Source: an uncultured Clostridium sp. (GTDB lineage: Bacteria > Bacillota > Clostridia > Lachnospirales > Lachnospiraceae). Taken from it: a DNA stretch of 6,905 nt. Positions 1 to 5,681 of this stretch are shown here, piece by piece (within the stretch, counting starts at the first letter, position 1; every line of letters starts with the position of its first letter). The stretch is from positions 1 to 6,905 of the forward strand of contig URUZ01000338.1 in assembly GCA_900551225.1 (NCBI GenBank), in the 5' to 3' direction. The notes under the pieces were generated by a model. That model was not told the origin of the DNA. It did no database searches and saw nothing but the letters and a program-made list of their open reading frames with translations. A program made the position numbers and the translations under genes.

Positions 1-76
1 TTTTTTAATGATACGGCGCCCACCGAGATCTACACTAGATCGCTCGTCGGCAGCGTCAGATGTGTATAAGAGACAG
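1..76 (+). other. Illumina Nextera i5 adapter at contig end (technical artefact)
   Basis: This stretch is sequencing-library DNA, not genome. Positions 7-35 match the Illumina P5 oligo with one substitution (C instead of A at position 19). Positions 36-43 read tagatcgc, which is a standard Nextera i5 index. Positions 44-57 are the Nextera Read 1 tail, and 58-76 are the 19-base Tn5 mosaic end agatgtgtataagagacag. The six T at 1-6 fit the poly-T spacer that carries the P5 oligo on the flow cell. Genomic sequence therefore begins at about 77. The order and completeness of the parts make this identification nearly certain. It also shows that at least one untrimmed read was used to build this contig end. 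Confidence 0.98.
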
Positions 77-135
77 GCGCATTGTAAATAAACGGGTAAA
101 CAATACACAACACCGAAATGTTGAAGGGAGGATGT
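77..135 (+). other. Short AT-rich leader upstream of first gene
   Basis: These 59 bases lie between the adapter junction and the first start codon. They are AT-rich and contain stop codons, and no convincing sigma-A promoter is visible. The contig begins here, so it cannot be told whether the operon starts at the MBL gene or continues from an upstream gene that was not assembled. The last bases hold the Shine-Dalgarno sequence of the first gene. Confidence 0.5.
126..131 (+). promoter_or_regulatory. Ribosome binding site deciding the start of the MBL gene
   Basis: The sequence gggagg (within aagggagg, 124-131) ends four bases before ATG 136. The in-frame ATG at 118 has no purine-rich stretch in front of it, so 136 is the better start. 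Confidence 0.7.
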
Positions 136-1161
136 ATGAAAAGAAAACAAAGGCCAATTAAATCCGAATTAAAATCTAAACGTATTGTACTGGACGAGGA
201 GCGGGCGATCCGGTGGCCGTACTACAAAATTCTGCGGGAGTTCAGCACGCTGAAACAGTTCTATCCGGATATTGATCCGTATGCAGAGGTATACCGGATG
301 AGGGAGAATGTGTATGCATGTTTTTCCGAAAGCCTGGACGGCGCGGGGGATGTCTGGTCTTATGTGATTGACGGACCGGAGAAAGCCATGGTGATTGACA
401 CCGGGTTCGGAGTGGGCGATTTCAAAGGGCTGGTGAGAAAACTGGTGGGGGAGGGCAAGCCGCTGGTTGTGGTGAATACCCATTCCCATTATGACCATGC
501 TTACGGCAACTGCCAGTTTGACTGCTGTTACTGCTCGGAGGCGGAGGTTGTCCGGATGCAGAAGAAGAACAATCCCCATATCTGGGATTATCTGTTTGAT
601 GAGGAGGGAAAATGCAGGTTCACTCAATTCGACCGGAATGACCTGGTCAAGTGGCATGAATATGAAATCATAGGGGTTGAGGATGGCCATATATTCGACC
701 TGGGGGATGGATATGAGGTGGAACTGGTCATGCTTCCCGGGCATACGCCGGGGCAGAGCGGTTACTATGACCATCATAATCACATTATTTTCACCGGGGA
801 CACCGGAGGAATCTGCGATGCGGTTCCCGGCGAACCTTATCCTGAAAACTGTACGGTTGAAGCGCTGCGGGATGCCCTCAGAAAATTGGAACCGCGTTTT
901 GACGAAATAGAAGCGGTTTTTCCCGGGCACGGTATGCTGGACCAGACGGGTGAGACACTGCGCTATCTGATGAACGCCGCTGAGGCGATCCTGAAGAATC
1001 CGGAGAATTACGATGAGAAAGCGGAGCGGTTCATGCCCTCCCAAGGCCAGACACGGGTCCTGCTGATGAAGTACATCTATCAGGGCTCCGCTATCCGCTA
1101 TAATAATAACAACATTTACAAGGCAGGTGCAGAAAGGGAGAAAGGAAAGGCAAGGTGTTGA
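136..1161 (+). CDS. MBL-fold metallo-hydrolase
   Basis: This is a 341-residue protein of the metallo-beta-lactamase fold superfamily (glyoxalase II-like, PF00753 type), a group that hydrolyses thioesters, lactones, esters or phosphoesters with two metal ions. The full ligand set is visible: HSHYDH at residues 116-121 (H116, H118, D120, H121), H203 in LPGHTPGQ, D222 in FTGDT and H265 in FPGHG. The strand before the first motif (VVVNT) and the earlier VIDTGFG also fit the fold. There is no signal peptide or membrane segment, so it is probably cytoplasmic. ATG 136 is preferred to ATG 118 because only 136 has a Shine-Dalgarno site. The stop codon lies inside the start of the ceramidase-like gene, implying translational coupling. 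The fold and metal site are sure, but the substrate is unknown. By context it may open or cleave an intermediate derived from the PTS substrate. Confidence 0.92.
   Translation: MKRKQRPIKSELKSKRIVLDEERAIRWPYYKILREFSTLKQFYPDIDPYAEVYRMRENVYACFSESLDGAGDVWSYVIDGPEKAMVIDTGFGVGDFKGLVRKLVGEGKPLVVVNTHSHYDHAYGNCQFDCCYCSEAEVVRMQKKNNPHIWDYLFDEEGKCRFTQFDRNDLVKWHEYEIIGVEDGHIFDLGDGYEVELVMLPGHTPGQSGYYDHHNHIIFTGDTGGICDAVPGEPYPENCTVEALRDALRKLEPRFDEIEAVFPGHGMLDQTGETLRYLMNAAEAILKNPENYDEKAERFMPSQGQTRVLLMKYIYQGSAIRYNNNNIYKAGAEREKGKARC
1141..1146 (+). promoter_or_regulatory. Ribosome binding site for ceramidase-like gene
   Basis: The sequence aaagga lies eight bases before GTG 1155, inside the 3' end of the MBL gene. 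A second aaagg at 1146-1150 could instead serve TTG 1158. ATG 1185 has no comparable site. Confidence 0.5.
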
Positions 1162-2387
1162 GCGCAAGTTCAGGGCGTTACTGTATGACGCCCCAAGGGG
1201 AGTTTTATCTGATCGGCTATGGCCCCCGTTATGAGAGCCGCCTTAAACCGGCGGAGGGGGTGCACGACAATATTTACGCAAGGGCTGTTCTGCTGGAGGT
1301 GGACGGCGTTGAAATCTTCATCTTCAATGTGGATTTTATTGAGTTGGAGGAATGGTCCTGCAATGAGATCAAGGGCAGTATGGCAGAGGAGTATGGGCTG
1401 AAGGCTAACTGTATCCTGCTCAGCGCAACACACAACCATCATTCCGTAATGAGTTATCACAAGCATTGGAACACTGGCGTGTTCTCACAGGAGTATTACG
1501 ATTTCTATGTAAGAACAGTTAAGACAGCCTATGAAGCGTGCCACAGATCACTGGAGGAATGCCGGATGTTCTCCGGGAAGGGGATGGTGCAGGGATATTA
1601 CGGAAGCCGCATTTACTATGGGGAGAATGCGGACAATGAAGTGATACTGCTGGAATGCCGGAACAGGGAAGGCGCGGTAATCGCCGGGATCTGCAACTGG
1701 GCTGTGCACTCCACGGTGCTGGACCCGGAGAACACATTTCTGACGGCGGATTACGCCGGAGCAGTCTGTAATGAGTTGGAACGGCTGCGCGGCTATTATC
1801 CTGCCATGATTGTGGGAGCGGCGGGAGACTGCAGCAACCGGGCCTGGCGGCAGGGTACGGATTACGGGGAGCTGGAACGGATTTCTCGTGGGGCTGCCGC
1901 AGAGATCAATGGGATAACCTGCTCCGGGGAGCTGAATCTGCGCTTTGAAGGCGAAAGCTGCATAGAATACCGAGTCAATTACATACCGGAGGACAACACT
2001 GGGGCTGTCCGGGAAGAGATGGGCCAGCTTCAGAAAAAAATGGACGCCGCAGAGGACTTCCAGGAGAAGAAGCTCCTCTATGACTCCATCAACAGCTTGA
2101 AAAAGAAGCTGGATCTGGACGAGGTAGACATCCTTTTATACTCCACTATCATCCGGCTGGGCGATCTGGAGATTGTAACAAGTCCGGGTGAACTGGGATC
2201 AGCCCTTGGAATAGAGCTGAAACAGCACAGCCCTTCCAAATGCTGTGTGATCTGCGGATATACCAATGGGTATAAGAGTTATATTCTGCAGCCGGAACTG
2301 TTTCAGGATTCTGCGCGGTGCCGGGCAAGCAGATACCGCGCCTGTGATGTGAGGGGCTATATCGATGCGATTAAAGAAAAAATGTAA
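1155..2387 (+). CDS. Neutral/alkaline ceramidase-like hydrolase, no signal peptide
   Basis: This 410-residue protein resembles the catalytic domain of neutral/alkaline non-lysosomal ceramidases (PF04734), zinc amidases. The landmarks occur in family order: an MTP segment near residue 11 (family ITP), HDNIYARA (family HDPLYARA), ATHNHHS with H93 and H95, NWAVHSTVL with H185, ADYAGAV, GAAGDCSNR at 221-229, SPGE with E346, and GYTNGYKSY with Y376. H93, H185, E346 and Y376 are the likely zinc ligands. S227 sits at the nucleophile position of the family hexapeptide GDVSPN, here GDCSNR. Residues about 285-322 form a charged, probably helical insert. At 410 residues it is much shorter than secreted ceramidases (about 650-780) and lacks their C-terminal Ig-like domain. 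No signal peptide is seen, so it is probably cytoplasmic. GTG 1155 or TTG 1158 is chosen over ATG 1185 because the family motif starts before the ATG. A true ceramide substrate is doubtful in this PTS context. Confidence 0.82.
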   Translation: MLSASSGRYCMTPQGEFYLIGYGPRYESRLKPAEGVHDNIYARAVLLEVDGVEIFIFNVDFIELEEWSCNEIKGSMAEEYGLKANCILLSATHNHHSVMSYHKHWNTGVFSQEYYDFYVRTVKTAYEACHRSLEECRMFSGKGMVQGYYGSRIYYGENADNEVILLECRNREGAVIAGICNWAVHSTVLDPENTFLTADYAGAVCNELERLRGYYPAMIVGAAGDCSNRAWRQGTDYGELERISRGAAAEINGITCSGELNLRFEGESCIEYRVNYIPEDNTGAVREEMGQLQKKMDAAEDFQEKKLLYDSINSLKKKLDLDEVDILLYSTIIRLGDLEIVTSPGELGSALGIELKQHSPSKCCVICGYTNGYKSYILQPELFQDSARCRASRYRACDVRGYIDAIKEKM

Positions 2388-2401
2388 GGGGGAAGATTAA
2401 T

Positions 2402-3172
2402 ATGTTTACGGTAATTCAAGTAGCACTGATTACATTGTGGTTCACGTTTTATACTGCCTTTTCCAGCGGCACTGGAATATCTCTGACAGCGGGCGGCGTG
2501 GTGCTCAACGGCCTGGTTACGGGGCTTATCATGGGAGATCCCACCACCGGATTCTATCTGGGAGGCACTTATGAGCTGATGAATATCGGATTGAACCCCC
2601 TGGGTGGCTCCACGGTCCCTAATTATAACATGGGCGTTGTGGTAGGGGTGGCATTTGGCGCGGTTACAAATCTGGAGACAGGCATGGCGGTAGGGATTGT
2701 GGTGGCCACATTGGCCTCAACCCTGGATGTAATGGCCAAGATGTGCGGGTCCTATTTCCTGCACAAAGCACAGAAGCTTGTAGCGGAACAAAAGATTGAC
2801 AGTGCAAACAGATGGATTCACATCGGCCTCTGGCCCCGCATCATTTTGGATGCTCCTTTGCCGCTGCTGATTTTGTTTATCGCAGGTGCTCCCATTGTGG
2901 AAGCGATTAACAACGTGATCCCGGTATGGCTGCTGGCCGGTTTCAAGACCGCGGGCAATATGCTGCCTGCAATCGGTTTTGCCATTTTGCTGCGCTCCAT
3001 GAATATCAAGGGGAATTTCCAGTATGTGATCATCGGTTTCGTGCTGTTTGCCTATTTTGGAGTGGGCGCGCTGGGCGCGGCTCTGATGGGGATTGCACTG
3101 GCTATGATTGCTTATTACAACAGCAGACAGATCGCTGAAATCCAAAATATGGGAGGTGTCGATGATGAGTAA
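2402..3172 (+). CDS. PTS mannose/sorbose-family transporter subunit IIC
   Basis: This 256-residue integral membrane protein is the EIIC subunit of a mannose-family phosphotransferase permease (PF03609 type), which with EIID forms the sugar channel. It is strongly hydrophobic, with several membrane spans starting at about residues 3-20. It carries the family's N-terminal pattern of GGVVLNGLVTGLIMGD (31-46) followed by GGTYELMNIG (54-63), where E58 matches the conserved glutamate of the ELM segment. The next loop, NPLGGSTVPN (65-74), differs from the usual mannose-type sequence and may relate to substrate choice. A strong Shine-Dalgarno site (ggggga from 2388) precedes ATG 2402, and the upstream gene ends 14 bases before. 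The 3' end overlaps the EIID start, as expected for partners made in fixed ratio. Sugar specificity cannot be assigned. Confidence 0.93.
   Translation: MFTVIQVALITLWFTFYTAFSSGTGISLTAGGVVLNGLVTGLIMGDPTTGFYLGGTYELMNIGLNPLGGSTVPNYNMGVVVGVAFGAVTNLETGMAVGIVVATLASTLDVMAKMCGSYFLHKAQKLVAEQKIDSANRWIHIGLWPRIILDAPLPLLILFIAGAPIVEAINNVIPVWLLAGFKTAGNMLPAIGFAILLRSMNIKGNFQYVIIGFVLFAYFGVGALGAALMGIALAMIAYYNSRQIAEIQNMGGVDDE
3151..3156 (+). promoter_or_regulatory. Ribosome binding site deciding the EIID start
   Basis: The sequence gggagg lies within the end of the EIIC gene, eight bases before ATG 3165 and five before ATG 3162. It excludes the upstream in-frame ATG at 3108, which would give a 54-base-longer reading inside EIIC. 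Confidence 0.75.
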
Positions 3173-3962
3173 ATTATCAAAAGGTGATATCAGAAGCGCA
3201 ATGATCCGCAGTATGTGCTATCAATGGCAGTCCTTTAACTATGAAACCATGCAGTCTCCCGGGTTTGTTCAGTTTATCTCCCCGGCTTTAAAGAAGATAT
3301 ACAAGGATGATGATGAGCTGGTGGCAGAAAAGACCGGGCAGTACCTGTCCAGCTTCTATAATACGGAGAATACAATGGGGCAGATTATCCACGGCGCCAC
3401 CCTGGCGTTGGAGGAGAGTGAGACAGAAGGGATCACCGGCACTGCAGTGGCGTTGAGAACCGGTTTAATGGGCCCCTTTGCCGGCCTGGGCGATTCCATC
3501 TTCAAGGTCAGTTCCAAGGTTATCTTCGGTTCTCTGGCAGGATATATGGCGCTGGAAGGTTCCATCGTAGGCCTGATGCTGTGTGTGGCGCTCAGCATTT
3601 TCTGCAATTGCTTTGTGCGTTACTGGCTCTTCATGGGCGGCTATAACCAGGGCGTATCCTTCATTACCACCAAGCAGGATATGATCAAAGGCCTGACCGC
3701 GGCCGTCACGATCATGGGTCTGGTGGTGGTGGGCTGTATGATCCCATCCACTATAAAGATCAACATTCCATATGTATTCAGCTACGGTGAGGCGGAGCAG
3801 TCGATCCAGGCCATTCTGGACGCCATCTTCCCGTATCTGCTGCCCGTGGGCATCACCGCGCTGATTTACAAAGGGCTGGGGTCTAAAAAAATGACGACTG
3901 TCAGGATGGTATGGCTGATTATTGCAGTTTGTATCATTCTGTGCTGGTTAGGTATTCTGTAA
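3165..3962 (+). CDS. PTS mannose/sorbose-family transporter subunit IID
   Basis: This 265-residue protein is the EIID subunit (PF03613 type), the second membrane component of mannose-family permeases. The N-terminus shows the family pattern of a basic helix followed by SFNYETMQSPGF (23-34). The signature GPFAGLGDS (103-111) is intact. The C-terminal half has hydrophobic spans and ends in a hydrophobic helix (WLIIAVCIILCWLGIL). The start is ATG 3165, or the adjacent ATG 3162. It overlaps the EIIC gene by eight bases, so the two are likely translationally coupled. EIIB follows after 19 bases. The length is normal for the family. The identity is firm, but the transported sugar is not known. Confidence 0.93.
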   Translation: MSKLSKGDIRSAMIRSMCYQWQSFNYETMQSPGFVQFISPALKKIYKDDDELVAEKTGQYLSSFYNTENTMGQIIHGATLALEESETEGITGTAVALRTGLMGPFAGLGDSIFKVSSKVIFGSLAGYMALEGSIVGLMLCVALSIFCNCFVRYWLFMGGYNQGVSFITTKQDMIKGLTAAVTIMGLVVVGCMIPSTIKINIPYVFSYGEAEQSIQAILDAIFPYLLPVGITALIYKGLGSKKMTTVRMVWLIIAVCIILCWLGIL

Positions 3963-3981
3963 TAGAAAAGGAGATGAGAGC

Positions 3982-4480
3982 ATGGGAGTGTGTGCGATCC
4001 GTATAGATGAACGGTTAATCCATGGCCAGGTGGCCACATTATGGCAGGGCGCGTGGAACTGCCACCGCATTATGGTAATTGATGCAAAGTCCGCCAATGA
4101 CCCGATCTTAAAATCAGTTTTAAAAATTGCCTGTCCTACCGGTGTCCGGCTGAGCGTTCTGGAACCGGAGAAAGCCGCGGCCAACCTGCTGAGCGGCAAA
4201 TACGGCAAGGAGAGAATCACCATTGTCACCAAGACCCCCCCAGTGCATCTGCGATCTGATTGACCATGGCTATGAACTGGAATGCGACATCACAGTGGGC
4301 AATATGTCCAACGGGGCCAACAAGAAGCGGGTGAGTAAGAATATCTGTGTCACTGAAACGGATGTGGAGAACTTCCGCCGGCTGGACAGCTCCGGACATA
4401 AGATCTGCTCTCAGATGGTTCCCTCCGAAGCTCCGTCACGGTTCATGCCTATGCTGGAAGCTGCGCTGAAAGAATCTTAA
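3982..4480 (+). pseudogene. PTS mannose/sorbose-family subunit IIB, frameshifted (one extra C)
   Basis: EIIB accepts phosphate from EIIA on a histidine and passes it to the incoming sugar in the cytoplasm. The N-terminal part (3982 to about 4234) has the phosphorylation motif IRIDERLIHGQV with H14 (codon 4021-4023). As written, the frame then runs to a stop at 4261-4263. The C-terminal half, with GNMSNGANKKRVSKN and the Q-x-VPSE segment, continues in the next frame to 4480. Removing one C from the C7 run at 4235-4241 joins both halves into a 165-residue protein of normal family length (about 160), reading TIVTKTPQCICDLIDHG. The start has a good Shine-Dalgarno site (aaaggag, 3967-3973). The second half has no start with a ribosome site of its own. 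All other conserved parts look undamaged, so a sequence error or very recent mutation is likelier than an old pseudogene. Confidence 0.88.
4235..4241 (+). other. C7 homopolymer at the EIIB frameshift point
   Basis: There are seven C in a row between aaga and agtg. Six C would keep EIIB in one frame, while seven shift it. This could be an assembly or read error, a real indel, or a slippery phase-variable tract. Confidence 0.85.
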
Positions 4481-4498
4481 CGGATTTTGCCGGAACCG

Positions 4499-4525
4499 CG
4501 GGCCCGCAGAAGCGGGCTCGTTTTT
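4499..4525 (+). terminator. Intrinsic-terminator-like hairpin between EIIB and EIIA
   Basis: A nine-pair stem (4499-4507 with 4512-4520, one G-T pair) encloses the four-base loop agaa and is followed by five T at 4521-4525. The core arms are gcccgc and gcgggc. It starts 18 bases after the EIIB stop codon. The T run is short and followed by atcag, so termination may be partial. It would set a lower level for EIIA and downstream genes, unless it is read through or a promoter lies after it. No clear promoter is visible in 4526-4588. Confidence 0.72.
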
Positions 4526-4574
4526 ATCAGAAAGCTTCAACAGCAATGGCATGACAACGCAGCAAAGTATCAAG

Positions 4575-4580
4575 AGGAGG
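4575..4580 (+). promoter_or_regulatory. Ribosome binding site deciding the EIIA start
   Basis: A strong aggagg lies eight bases before ATG 4589. The in-frame codons upstream, back to 4487, run through the hairpin and give no family-like sequence. Confidence 0.8.
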
Positions 4581-4588
4581 ACATATCA

Positions 4589-5011
4589 ATGAAAGGCATT
4601 GTATTAATCAGCCACGGGGAACTTGCCAAGGGGATGGCACATTCCGCAACATTCTTTATGGGAGATTCAATCCAACAGCTGGAGTATTGCTGTCTGGAAC
4701 AGGACACATCCCCGGACAAATATGCAGAAGAACTGGCGGGCGCTATCGAGAGGGCCGATTCCGGTGAGGGCGTAGTCATTCTGGCAGATCTGTTCGGAGG
4801 GACTCCCTGCAACCGGGCAGCCATGGGTTTAAATGACAGGACTGAACTGATCGCCGGAATGAATTTCCCGCTGTTATTGGAGCTGTTAACCGCCCGTATG
4901 GGCGCTGCAGTAGACACCGCGGCCCTGGCGGAGAGCGGGCGCTCCGCCATCTGCGATGTGAAGGCGCTGCTGGCCACCCAGACCTCCGATGATGAGGATG
5001 ATGTATCATGA
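4589..5011 (+). CDS. PTS mannose/sorbose-family subunit IIA
   Basis: This 140-residue cytoplasmic protein is an EIIA of the mannose family (PF03610 type), which takes phosphate from HPr and hands it to EIIB. The first strand GIVLISHGELAKG (3-15) carries the phosphorylation histidine H9. The segment ADLFGGTPCN (66-75) is the family signature, with D67 matching the aspartate near the active histidine in E. coli ManX. The family fold is complete, and the protein ends in an acidic tail (SDDEDD). EIIA is separate here, not fused to EIIB as in E. coli ManX. It lies last in the order C-D-B-A, after a 108-base gap with a terminator-like hairpin. Its stop overlaps the HAD gene start as ATGA, which ties the HAD enzyme to the PTS genes. 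Confidence 0.93.
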   Translation: MKGIVLISHGELAKGMAHSATFFMGDSIQQLEYCCLEQDTSPDKYAEELAGAIERADSGEGVVILADLFGGTPCNRAAMGLNDRTELIAGMNFPLLLELLTARMGAAVDTAALAESGRSAICDVKALLATQTSDDEDDVS

Positions 5012-5640
5012 CGCAGGCGCTGATTCTTGACTTTGACGGTGTGATCTGTCAGACGGAGACCTTTAAGCTGGATCAGATGGCAGTATATTTCAGGGAACTG
5101 GGGCTTCAGGTGGAGCCGCGCCGCCTTTATCAGATGGCTGGTGGAACCTACATGGAAAAAGAGCAGGTCCTGGACCGTATATTCATTGGTCAGCCACGCT
5201 ATCGGGAAGTAAAAGAGCTGGCCTTGAACTTTCATACAGCCCCCTTTCCGTATAGCGCCCTTCTTACCCCAGGAATCACCCAAACCCTGGAGACAGTAAG
5301 ATCCAGAGGCATTTCCATGGGGGTGGCCTCCAATTCCCGCCAGGAACGCTTGCGCTCCGCGCTGGAGAGCTGTGGGATACTTTCCTTTTTTAAATATACT
5401 GAGTCAGCATTTGACCTGGGAATGAGAAAGCCGGACCCCTGGGTATATACCCATATTATGGAAAAAATTGGTGTAAAACCCCAGAGCTGTATTATTATAG
5501 AAGATTCCACAATCGGCATTGAAGCCGGTAAAGCCTCGGGGGCAAGGGTGGTGGCACTGAGGGACAGGGATGGGGCAATCGACCAGAGTATGGCAGATTA
5601 CATCATCACCAGAATTGAGGATATCCTTAACTATCTGTAA
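5008..5640 (+). CDS. HAD-superfamily hydrolase, beta-phosphoglucomutase-like
   Basis: This 210-residue cytoplasmic protein belongs to HAD subfamily IA (phosphatase or beta-phosphoglucomutase type). All four motifs are present: DFDGV with D8 as nucleophile and D10 as acid/base, S108 in VASNS, K141 in RKPDP, and E165-D166 in IIEDSTIGIEAG. Residues about 15-80 form a helical cap, the usual site of substrate choice. The length is typical. It starts at ATG 5008, overlapping the EIIA stop by four bases (ATGA), so it is very likely co-translated with the PTS. A role on the phosphorylated PTS product, as sugar-phosphate phosphatase or phosphomutase, is inferred from this position. The motifs alone do not separate phosphatase from mutase. 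Confidence 0.9.
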   Translation: MTQALILDFDGVICQTETFKLDQMAVYFRELGLQVEPRRLYQMAGGTYMEKEQVLDRIFIGQPRYREVKELALNFHTAPFPYSALLTPGITQTLETVRSRGISMGVASNSRQERLRSALESCGILSFFKYTESAFDLGMRKPDPWVYTHIMEKIGVKPQSCIIIEDSTIGIEAGKASGARVVALRDRDGAIDQSMADYIITRIEDILNYL

Positions 5641-5669
5641 AACAGCATACAACAAAATATTACATAAAT

Positions 5670-5677
5670 GAGGTGAT
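5670..5677 (+). promoter_or_regulatory. Ribosome binding site favouring a TTG start for the MATE gene
   Basis: The sequence gaggtgat is a long match to the 16S rRNA anti-Shine-Dalgarno end. It overlaps the in-frame ATG at 5676. Measured from its agg, TTG 5682 is eight bases away and ATG only two, so TTG is the better start. Confidence 0.65.
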
Positions 5678-5681
5678 GACT

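Noticed and set aside
58..76. Tn5 mosaic end as evidence of a natural transposon
   Set aside because: It is directly joined to the Nextera Read 1 tail, index and P5, so it comes from library preparation.
82..109. Possible sigma-A promoter (ttgtaa with tacaca after 16 bases)
   Set aside because: Both boxes match the consensus poorly, and the sequence starts only a few bases before, next to an adapter junction. The evidence is not enough to annotate it.
169..1167. 332-codon open frame on the minus strand opposite the MBL gene
   Set aside because: It mirrors the MBL gene, whose motifs are all on the plus strand. The minus translation has no recognisable family pattern, so it is an antisense shadow of a GC-biased gene.
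1185..2387. ATG 1185 as start of the ceramidase-like gene
   Set aside because: It lacks a ribosome site, and the family's N-terminal ITP-type motif would be cut at its first residue. GTG 1155 or TTG 1158, overlapping the MBL stop, fits better.
4223..4480. The second half of EIIB as a separate small gene starting at TTG 4223
   Set aside because: It has no ribosome site, and its first residues overlap the N-terminal half in another frame. The protein is simply the C-terminal part of EIIB.
4487..4588. N-terminal extension of EIIA by 34 residues
   Set aside because: The added residues run through the hairpin and do not resemble the family, and a strong ribosome site sits right before ATG 4589.
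4570..5283. 237-codon open frame on the minus strand opposite EIIA and the HAD gene
   Set aside because: It spans two real plus-strand genes, and its translation is serine-rich without motifs. It is a shadow.
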